Shown: positions 17,533 to 24,877 of the stretch, in pieces
Layout of the letters: each line of letters opens with the position of its first letter
Numbering within the stretch: position 1 is the first letter of the stretch
DNA from: Myxococcota bacterium
Lineage (GTDB): Bacteria > Myxococcota_A > Polyangia > Polyangiales > Polyangiaceae
DNA length: 64,000 nt
Reading direction: 5' to 3'
Assembly: GCA_963169915.1 (NCBI GenBank)
Contig: CAUJEM010000091.1
Coordinates: 62,001 to 126,000 of the forward strand
Notes under the pieces: model-generated
Seen by the model: only the letters and a program-made list of their open reading frames with translations
Told to the model about the DNA's origin: nothing
Databases searched by the model: none
Program-made: the position numbers and the translations under genes

Positions 17533-19041
17533 CTACCGGCGCCGCGGCGGCACGTGCGCTTGGACGTGGACGGCGCGCCGCTGGGCTCCGGGGTCGTCCA
17601 GGCTGGCGCGCTGGTGCTTGGCCTGTTGCCAGAGCGTCTTCTCTGCGGCGAGCAGGGCCTCCACGAGCTCATCGACGGGAGCGTCGGCGCTCGCGCTCGC
17701 CAGCTCGGGCTCCAGCAGATCGAGCAAGGCGAGCATCGCCGTGCGCAGGTGAGACTCATTGTCGAAGGCCGCGCGGGCGCACTGAGCGCGCGCGGCCTTG
17801 CCGCGCTGCTCGGGCAAGTCCGTGTACATCCGCACGATCCCACGCAAGATGGCCGTGCCGAGGTACTCGAAGTTCCGGGGGATGCGGTTGAGCTTCTCCA
17901 GCTCGGCGACGATGAGCGCGCGTCGCTCTTGCTCACGCTCACGCGCGTCCGCCGCGGGATCGTTCGGGGGCGCTGGCTCGGCGGCGCTGGGCTCGAGCGA
18001 ACGCGGGCGCCTCCCCGGGGACGTCGCTTCGGCGAGCTCGAAGTCCTCTTCGGAGATCTCCACCTCGCGGGACGCCTCGCGCGCGTGTGGCGGCGCCGCC
18101 ACCGCGGCGGCGGGCGACCTCGGGCCGAGGGGGCGCGGCGCAGTGACGGGGCGGCGCGCGACCAGCGGCGGACCGGCGGCGGCCGCGCGGGGGATGGGCG
18201 CTGGCGCGGGCGGAGCGGGGGCCGGCTCCGCGCTGACCTTGACGGGCGGCGCGAGGCTCGGCTCGCTGGGGGTGGGGACGTTCCCTGTGGCCGGTGGGTT
18301 CTGGCGAGGCCGCTCGACGGGCGGGCTGGTGGTGGCGCCGAGGCTCAGGGCGGGCAGCAGCTTCGGCACGACGAGCCGCTGCCACGCCATGGCCGGGTCC
18401 AGATCCGTGGTGGCCTCCGACAAGTCTGCCGCGTCGGCGAGCTCGTCGAAGCTCACCGGGAGCTGCTGCTCGGCGCTACGCCAGGCGAGCGCGAAGACCT
18501 TGCGGAGCTGCCCCGCCTCGAGGCGCAGCGCGAGCTGGACGGGCGAGAGGCTGGCGAGCAACGCCTGGCGCTCGAGGAGCCCCTCGGCGAGGGCGAGCCG
18601 GAGGATGGCCGAGAGCCGCGCGCTGGCGCGCTCCGTCGCCGCGGCGCTCTGGCGGTAGCGCCCCAGCCAGTCTCCCCCGGTGAGGAGGCCCCAGAGCAGC
18701 TCCGGGGCCACCAGCTCTGCGATGAGGCGGGGGCCGAGGAGCGTGACGATGTGGTCGGCCGTCGCGACGCGCTCTTCGAAGGCCAAGCTGAGATCTTCGC
18801 GGGCCGCCGCGGCAGACCGGCGGCTGGCGATGCGCTCTGGGATCCCGGCGGCCTCGACCAGGAGCTTGGTCCGGATCTCGGGGTGGTCTCCCAGGAGATC
18901 GATGAGCGTGCTTGGCGGAAACGCTCCCAGGATGGCCTCGGCGCTGCACCAGCCCGCCTGGAGGGAGGCCTCGAGCAGGGCGCCGAGGAACCGAGTCCGC
19001 GCCAGGCCGGCGTGCACGCCATCGGTGGTCGGAGAAGGCAT
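17533..19041 (-). CDS. Unknown 502-aa protein with two helical domains joined by a Pro/Ala linker
   Basis: I do not recognise a family. Residues 1-260 are predicted mostly helical and repetitive (LLEASLQAGWCSAEAILGAF, LIDLLGDHPEIRTKLL, APELLWGLLTG). Residues 260-385 are a Pro/Ala-rich disordered linker with an acidic patch VEISEEDFELAEA, and 385-480 form a second helical domain (ALIVAELEKLNRIPRNFEYLG, ESHLRTAMLALLDLLEPEL). No signal peptide or membrane helix, so it is probably cytoplasmic. It is transcribed divergently from ychF with 71 nt between the start codons. Confidence 0.7.
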   Translation of the reverse strand: MPSPTTDGVHAGLARTRFLGALLEASLQAGWCSAEAILGAFPPSTLIDLLGDHPEIRTKLLVEAAGIPERIASRRSAAAAREDLSLAFEERVATADHIVTLLGPRLIAELVAPELLWGLLTGGDWLGRYRQSAAATERASARLSAILRLALAEGLLERQALLASLSPVQLALRLEAGQLRKVFALAWRSAEQQLPVSFDELADAADLSEATTDLDPAMAWQRLVVPKLLPALSLGATTSPPVERPRQNPPATGNVPTPSEPSLAPPVKVSAEPAPAPPAPAPIPRAAAAGPPLVARRPVTAPRPLGPRSPAAAVAAPPHAREASREVEISEEDFELAEATSPGRRPRSLEPSAAEPAPPNDPAADAREREQERRALIVAELEKLNRIPRNFEYLGTAILRGIVRMYTDLPEQRGKAARAQCARAAFDNESHLRTAMLALLDLLEPELASASADAPVDELVEALLAAEKTLWQQAKHQRASLDDPGAQRRAVHVQAHVPPRRR

Positions 19042-19050
19042 GGGGGGGCG

Positions 19051-19056
19051 AAGATA
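19051..19056 (-). promoter_or_regulatory. -10-like hexamer of the 502-aa protein gene
   Basis: TATCTT on the minus strand ends 9 nt before the ATG at 19041; no Shine-Dalgarno. Confidence 0.4.
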
Positions 19057-19074
19057 TAGCTCGACGCGCGGCGT

Positions 19075-19103
19075 TTGACAGCCCCAAGCTCAGGCCCTAG
19101 AGC
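19075..19103 (+). promoter_or_regulatory. ychF promoter
   Basis: TTGACA (19075-19080), 17-nt spacer, TAGAGC (19098-19103), then 9 nt to the ATG at 19113. It matches the polyprenyl synthase promoter at 23 of 29 positions, with identical -35, -10 and spacing to the start codon. Confidence 0.6.
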
Positions 19104-19112
19104 CCGCTCCCC

Positions 19113-20227
<1,115 letters not shown>

Positions 20228-20232
<5 letters not shown>

Positions 20233-20653
20233 TGGCGACGGGGCCGCCCAAGGCCCCGAACCAGCGCGCCACCCAGAGGGCGAGCATGGCCGCGGTGGTG
20301 AGCAGCAGCAGGCCGACGAGGGCTCGATCGAGCCTCCGCTCGACGTCGGTGACGCGCGAGACGCCGAGCACGTAGCGCACGAGCGGCAAGCCGAGCAGGA
20401 CGGCGAAGAGCGGTGAGGCGACGAAGGCGAGGGGGTGCAGGTGCCAGGCCTCATGAAAGTCCCCACGGAGCGCGGCCAGCGTGGCACGGGTCAGCCCACA
20501 GCCAGGGCACGGGAAATGAAACGCGGCGGCCGTGGGACAGCGCCACCAGCCGCTGGCGAGGACGTAGCCCAAGGCGCCGAGGCCGAGCGCCGCGCCGAGC
20601 GCTCGCTTGAGCACCCCTTCTCGGTACCAGCCGGTGATGCCAGGTGAGCCCAT
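20228..20653 (-). CDS. DUF2752 membrane protein
   Basis: 141 aa with three or four membrane helices. FPCPGCGLTRATLAALRGDFHEAWHLHPLAF matches DUF2752, a family with the CPxCGxTRA motif and unknown function. The ATG at 20653 is supported by a TAGCGT hexamer 9 nt upstream. Confidence 0.85.
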
Positions 20654-20662
20654 GAGGGCGGA

Positions 20663-20668
20663 ACGCTA
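20663..20668 (-). promoter_or_regulatory. -10-like hexamer of the DUF2752 gene
   Basis: TAGCGT on the minus strand, 9 nt upstream of the ATG. Its -35 region would overlap the stem of the terminator of the preceding gene. Confidence 0.4.
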
Positions 20669-20679
20669 ACCCAAGGCAC

Positions 20680-20723
20680 AAAAAAGGACAGAGCCGCACC
20701 CCTGAGGGGTCGACCCTGTCCTT
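20680..20723 (-). terminator. Rho-independent terminator of the zinc-ribbon gene
   Basis: On the minus strand an 8-bp outer stem (AAGGACAG / CTGTCCTT) encloses a perfect inner hairpin (ACCCC-TGA-GGGGT at 20698-20710) and runs into six T residues (A-run at 20680-20685 on the plus strand). It lies 32 nt beyond the stop at 20755. The best intrinsic terminator in the window. Confidence 0.75.
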
Positions 20724-20754
20724 GCCGGGCGGCTCCGCGCCGCGGCGCCGAGGC

Positions 20755-21765
20755 TCAGCCGCCGCGCTGGCGGACCGCTGCCCACACCTGGTTCATCTCC
20801 GACGGCCAGAACCACCAGCCGAGCAGGATGTACAGGATGCCGCTGGTCTTGGTGGGGTTGGGGAGGCCCGCCAGCACCTTGGCCTCGTAGACCTTGTCCG
20901 CCACCTTCATCATCTCCAGCCACCCAAGGATGGGGATGAAGAACATGATGGGGCTGATGTCCTGCTTCTGACGGAAGGCACAGAGCTCCTTCGACATGGA
21001 GAAGAGGGCGATGATGTAATAGAGCCCGCAGGTGATCCAGCTCAGCAGGAGCAGCACGATGGGGTTACGGTCTTTGCCGATGGGCCCGTACTGGCCGGCG
21101 GGGGCGCCCATGGCCATGGCGCCCATGGGGGCGATGGCTTGACCCGCGCCTGGGGGCGGGCCGTAAGCGGGTGGCGGAGCGCCGAAGCCGCCGGGCGCGG
21201 CGGGGGGCGGACCGCCTGGAGCGCCGAAGCCGCCGGGCGCGGCGGGCGGCGGAGCGCCGAAGCCGCCGGGCGCCGCGGGGGGCGGGCCACCTGGAGCGCC
21301 GAAGCCGCCGGGGGGGGCACCTCCGGGAGGTGAACCCGCGGGAGGTGGAAAGCCTGCCGGCGTACCGGCGCCGGGGGCGCCGCCCAACGCAGCGCCGAAG
21401 CCTGCCATCATGGCGGCGTCGGCCGTCATGGTGGCACCCAGAGGGTTCATGGGCTCAGCCGGCGCCGCAGGAGGCGGTGCTGCCGGAGCGGCGGGGGCGG
21501 CGGGCGCGGGGGGGACGACGCCTCCCGCCGAGGGGGGCGCCACGCCGAGCATGGTGCCCTTGAGCGCGGGCCGCGCTGCAGGGGCAGGCGCAGGCGCTGG
21601 GCCTCCCGCTGGCGCCGCCTCGGGTGGCTTGGGAGCCGGGGGCGCGTTCATCATCAGCATCGTGCCCTTGAACTTCGGGGCGGCCGAGCCTTTCAGGTTG
21701 AACCCGCACTTCGTGCAGGTCGTTGCGGTATCAGGATTCTGCGTGCCGCAGTTCGGGCAAAACAC
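20755..21765 (-). CDS. Zinc-ribbon, Gly/Pro-repeat, DUF4234-like membrane protein
   Basis: 336 aa. N-terminal zinc ribbon (CPNCGTQ, CTKCGF at residues 3-24), two short copies of a KGTML motif (KFKGTMLMMN, ALKGTMLGVA), a long Ala/Pro region and a Gly/Pro-rich repeat (PPAAPGGFGAP units, about 145-215), then a DUF4234-like membrane domain (NPIVLLLLSWITCGLYYIIALF, about 235-320). The GTG start has GGGAGGT 5-6 nt upstream. Function unknown; the ribbon and motifs suggest a scaffold at the inner membrane. Confidence 0.8.
   Translation of the reverse strand: MFCPNCGTQNPDTATTCTKCGFNLKGSAAPKFKGTMLMMNAPPAPKPPEAAPAGGPAPAPAPAARPALKGTMLGVAPPSAGGVVPPAPAAPAAPAAPPPAAPAEPMNPLGATMTADAAMMAGFGAALGGAPGAGTPAGFPPPAGSPPGGAPPGGFGAPGGPPPAAPGGFGAPPPAAPGGFGAPGGPPPAAPGGFGAPPPAYGPPPGAGQAIAPMGAMAMGAPAGQYGPIGKDRNPIVLLLLSWITCGLYYIIALFSMSKELCAFRQKQDISPIMFFIPILGWLEMMKVADKVYEAKVLAGLPNPTKTSGILYILLGWWFWPSEMNQVWAAVRQRGG
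21179..21328. repeat. 75-bp tandem repeat coding for Gly/Pro segments
   Basis: The 17-mer GCGCCGAAGCCGCCGGG occurs at 21179, 21221, 21254 and 21296. Spacings of 42, 33 and 42 nt show a higher-order 75-bp unit present twice, inside the zinc-ribbon gene and in frame. The first 42-nt subunits differ at only a few bases, which indicates recent duplication or gene-conversion-like upkeep. Confidence 0.8.
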
Positions 21766-21809
21766 TAGTCACCTCCCGGTTGCGCACCGTGCGCTCGTAG
21801 CTCCGGCGC

Positions 21810-21839
21810 AGCCTACACGCGGGGGCTTGGGAGACTCAA
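21810..21839 (-). promoter_or_regulatory. Candidate promoter of the zinc-ribbon gene
   Basis: Minus strand: TTGAGT (21834-21839), 18-nt spacer, TAGGCT (21810-21815). It is followed by a leader of about 38 nt with a Shine-Dalgarno before the GTG. Confidence 0.45.
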
Positions 21840-21943
21840 GGGAAAGTCACGGAAATTCGCGTGGGGTCACGCTCGGAAGGTGGGGCTCCAGGGTGAGGTC
21901 CCGGGGCCTTGCCTCGGGCAGCGCCGATTGTCCTTCGCACGGC

Positions 21944-21973
21944 TTGACACCCCCTTCCGCGCCTCACTACGGT
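21944..21973 (+). promoter_or_regulatory. Promoter of the nuo operon
   Basis: TTGACA (21944-21949), 18-nt spacer, TACGGT (21968-21973), giving a leader of about 100 nt before nuoE. The 316-bp region 21766-22081 holds only this promoter, the divergent zinc-ribbon promoter and a 7-bp inverted repeat at 22020-22040 (AGTGAGG / CCTCACT) in the leader; I see no gene in it. Confidence 0.6.
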
Positions 21974-22081
21974 TCGCTCGCCCGGGGCCCCCCCTGGCAC
22001 CGGATCCGTCCACGCGCGGAGTGAGGAATGTCCCCTCACTAGCTCGGGACGAGCGCCGACAGGACCGACGGACGACGAGCC

Positions 22082-22567
22082 ATGGCATTTGTCCTGAGTG
22101 AGGATCGAGAGCGAGAAGTCTCCGACATCCTCTCGAGATACCCGAACAAAATGGCAGCGTGCATCCCGCTGCTCCATCTTTGCCAAGACGCGAACGAGGG
22201 CTGGGTGTCGGAAGAGGTCATCCTCTTCGTCGCCGAGCGTCTGCAGATCTCCGCGGCGCAGGTCAAGGGTGTGGTCACCTTTTACACCCTGTTCAATCAG
22301 GAGAAGCCCGGCAAGCACCAGGTCTGGGTCTGCCACACCCTGCCTTGCGCGTTGCGCGGTGGGGAGCACATCCTGCACCACTGCGAGAAGAAGCTCGGTA
22401 TCCACGCGGGGGAGACCACGCCGGACGGCAGGGTGACGCTGCGCTCGGCGGAGTGCCTCGCTGCCTGCGGCCAGGCCCCCATGATGCAAGTGGACAAGGA
22501 GTACCACGAGAACCTCACCACCGAGCAGGTGGACCGCATCCTCGAGGGCCTGCTCAAGGACGGCTGA
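22082..22567 (+). CDS. nuoE: NADH-quinone oxidoreductase subunit E
   Basis: 161 aa, the 24-kDa-type subunit of complex I carrying the [2Fe-2S] cluster N1a. The thioredoxin-like ferredoxin ligands are C84 and C89 (CHTLPC) and C125 and C129 (ECLAAC). First gene of the local nuoEFJKLMN run; nuoF starts 15 nt after its stop. It acts in the cytoplasmic NADH-input module. Confidence 0.97.
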   Translation: MAFVLSEDREREVSDILSRYPNKMAACIPLLHLCQDANEGWVSEEVILFVAERLQISAAQVKGVVTFYTLFNQEKPGKHQVWVCHTLPCALRGGEHILHHCEKKLGIHAGETTPDGRVTLRSAECLAACGQAPMMQVDKEYHENLTTEQVDRILEGLLKDG

Positions 22568-22582
22568 GTCCGGGATCACGCG

Positions 22583-23929
22583 ATGCTCAAGCTCACCCAC
22601 TACCTCACGAAGAACTACGCCGATCCGCTGGGCCACACGCTCGCGGTCTATGAGAAGGCCGGCGGCTATCAGAGCGCGAAGAAGGCGCTCGGGATGGGGC
22701 GCGAGGCGGTCATCGAGGAGATGAAGAAGGCGCACATCCGCGGGCGCGGCGGCGCAGGCTTCGACGCTGGCACGAAGTGGAGCTTCATGCCGAAGGAGTC
22801 GAAGAAGCCGCACTACCTCGTCATCAACGCGGACGAGGGCGAGCCCGGGACGTTCAAGGACCGCACCATCATGGAGCGCAACCCGCACGCGGTGGTGGAG
22901 GGCTGCATCATCGGCTGCGTGGGCATCGGCGCGCACGTGGCCTACATCTACGTCCGGGACGAGCTGCACCTCTCCAAGGCGCGCCTGTGGCAAGCCATCG
23001 AGGAGGCGCGGGCCAAGGGCTACCTCGGCAAGAACGCCTGCGGCAAGGGCTACGAGGTCGAGGTGTACGTCCACACCGGCGCCGGCGCGTACATCTGCGG
23101 GGAGGAGACGGCGCTGCTCAACTCCATCGAGGGCAAGCGCGGTGAGCCCCGCTTCAAGCCGCCGTTCCCGGCGCAGTTCGGGGTGTTCGGCTGCCCGACC
23201 ACCGTCAACAACCTCGAGACCATCGCCATCGCTCCCACGGTGTTCGAGGTGGGGGGCGACGCCTTCAGCAGGGTGTCGTCGCTGCACGACTTCAAAGACG
23301 GCGGCGCTCGCCTCTTCGGGGTGAGCGGTCACGTCAAGCGCCCCGGTATCTTCGAGGCGGCGGTGGGGCTCACCCTGCGGGAGCTCATCTATGACCTCGC
23401 GGGCGGCGTCACGGACGACCGCGCCATCCTGGGCGTCATCCCCGGTGGCTCCTCCTCGCCGGTGCACCTGGTGGACGAGCTCGTGAACGTCCCCGGAGAC
23501 CCGCGCTTCGAGCCCTACAACGGCAAGAGCATCCTGGATTTGCCCCTGGGCGTGGACACCTACCGTGGCATCGGCAGCATGCTCGGGACGTGCTGCGCCA
23601 TCGTGCTGTCGGACGCGGCGGACCCCGTCCTGGCGCTGCAGAACCTGATGCGGTTTTACCGGCACGAGACCTGCGGTCAGTGCACGCCGTGCCGGGAGGG
23701 CTGCGGCTGGGCGGAGCGGCTGCTCGACAAGATCGTCGCCGGCACCGCGACGCTGGAAGAGCTCAATCGGGTGACGGAAGTCGCCTACAACATCACCGGC
23801 AACACCATCTGCGCCTTCGGTGACGGCGCGGCCACCCCCATGATGAACTTCACTCGCAAGTACCGGAAGCACTTCGAGGACTACATCCTGAACCAGGCGT
23901 CCCACCAGACGCGGACGCTCGTGGTATGA
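22583..23929 (+). CDS. nuoF: NADH-quinone oxidoreductase subunit F
   Basis: 448 aa, FMN- and NADH-binding subunit. GRGGAGFDAGTKWSFM (about residues 54-69) is the NADH/FMN site, ADEGEPGTFKDR and CGEETALLNSIEG follow, and the C-terminal HETCGQCTPCREGCGW plus NTICAFGDGAATP supply the four cysteines of the N3 [4Fe-4S] cluster. Overlaps nuoJ by 4 nt (ATGA). NuoG, which normally follows, is absent. Confidence 0.97.
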   Translation: MLKLTHYLTKNYADPLGHTLAVYEKAGGYQSAKKALGMGREAVIEEMKKAHIRGRGGAGFDAGTKWSFMPKESKKPHYLVINADEGEPGTFKDRTIMERNPHAVVEGCIIGCVGIGAHVAYIYVRDELHLSKARLWQAIEEARAKGYLGKNACGKGYEVEVYVHTGAGAYICGEETALLNSIEGKRGEPRFKPPFPAQFGVFGCPTTVNNLETIAIAPTVFEVGGDAFSRVSSLHDFKDGGARLFGVSGHVKRPGIFEAAVGLTLRELIYDLAGGVTDDRAILGVIPGGSSSPVHLVDELVNVPGDPRFEPYNGKSILDLPLGVDTYRGIGSMLGTCCAIVLSDAADPVLALQNLMRFYRHETCGQCTPCREGCGWAERLLDKIVAGTATLEELNRVTEVAYNITGNTICAFGDGAATPMMNFTRKYRKHFEDYILNQASHQTRTLVV

Positions 23930-24543
23930 CCGCTGGCAACCTCTTCTTCATGGTCTGCACCGTCGCCTGCGTGGTCGGGGCGCTCGCGACGGTCATCGCC
24001 TCCAACCCCATCCGGGGCGCCATGGGGCTCCTGCTGACCATCCTCGGGATCGCGGGGATGTTCCTCCAGCTCTCGGCGCAGTTTCTCGCCGCCATTCAGC
24101 TCATCGTCTACGCCGGCGCCGTGGTGGTGCTGTTCGTCTTCATCATGATGCTGCTGGGGGCGGAGGCCACGGGCAAGGAGCTCGGGGCGCCCAAGGCCCG
24201 CGTGGCGCGGCTGGTCGGCGCGGGGCTCATGGCGGTGCTCGGGAGCGTCGGGCTGGCGCTCACCGCGCTGCGGCCCACGCTCACGCGCTTCACGGCCGCC
24301 CGCCCGGAGCACGGGAGCATCGAGGCGGTCGGTGGGGACGTCTTCGGGCCGGCGCTCGTCCCCTTCGAGCTGACCACGGCGCTGCTGCTCGTCGCCGCCA
24401 TCGGCGCCATCGCCGTCGTGCGCGCTCGCCCCACGGCGCGGCCGCCGCGCTCCCCGGAGCTTGGAGAGACCAAGCGCCTGTTCGTCGGTCCGCTCCACCC
24501 CCGCGACGCGGGGCGGCCCCTCTCGAAGGAGTCCAGGTCGTGA
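23926..24543 (+). CDS. nuoJ: NADH-quinone oxidoreductase subunit J
   Basis: 205 aa membrane subunit. Five membrane helices; the strand AAIQLIVYAGAVVVLFVFIMMLL is the conserved TM3 region with the pi-bulge of NuoJ. A polar C-terminal tail of about 40 residues is longer than usual. Its stop overlaps the region of the nuoK start. Confidence 0.95.
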   Translation: MTAGNLFFMVCTVACVVGALATVIASNPIRGAMGLLLTILGIAGMFLQLSAQFLAAIQLIVYAGAVVVLFVFIMMLLGAEATGKELGAPKARVARLVGAGLMAVLGSVGLALTALRPTLTRFTAARPEHGSIEAVGGDVFGPALVPFELTTALLLVAAIGAIAVVRARPTARPPRSPELGETKRLFVGPLHPRDAGRPLSKESRS

Positions 24544-24545
24544 AT

Positions 24546-24857
24546 ATGCTTGGCAAAGTGCTCGAGCACTACCAGCTCGTCGCCTCGGTCATCTTCGTGA
24601 TCGGGGTGGTCGGCTTTCTCGCGCGGCGCAACGTGCTCGTCCAGCTCATGAGCATCGAGCTCATGCTCAACGCCGTGAACTTGGCGCTCGTGGCCTTCAA
24701 CCGTGCTCACGGCGAGGACATGAACGGCCAGGTCTTCGCGTTCTTCATCATCGCCGTGGCGGCCGCCGAGGTCGCGGTCGGACTCGCCATCATCCTCAAC
24801 TTCTTCCGGCTGCGCTCCACCGTGGACGCGGACGCGGCGGATAGCTTGAAGCACTGA
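24546..24857 (+). CDS. nuoK: NADH-quinone oxidoreductase subunit K
   Basis: 103 aa, three membrane helices. Conserved glutamates of the proton path are visible in MSIELMLNAVNLA (helix 2) and in AAAEVAVGLAIIL (helix 3). A GTG at 24540 overlapping the nuoJ stop (GTGA) is an alternative start that would add two residues. Confidence 0.95.
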   Translation: MLGKVLEHYQLVASVIFVIGVVGFLARRNVLVQLMSIELMLNAVNLALVAFNRAHGEDMNGQVFAFFIIAVAAAEVAVGLAIILNFFRLRSTVDADAADSLKH

Positions 24858-24877
24858 GTACCTGCGCAGAGCTCGTC

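Noticed and set aside
21179-21328. CRISPR array
   Set aside because: The repeats have no unique spacers and code in frame for Gly/Pro segments of the zinc-ribbon protein.
21836-23905. 689-codon minus-strand frame opposite nuoE and nuoF
   Set aside because: Shadow of the nuo genes; the Fe-S cysteines and FMN motifs are on the plus strand.
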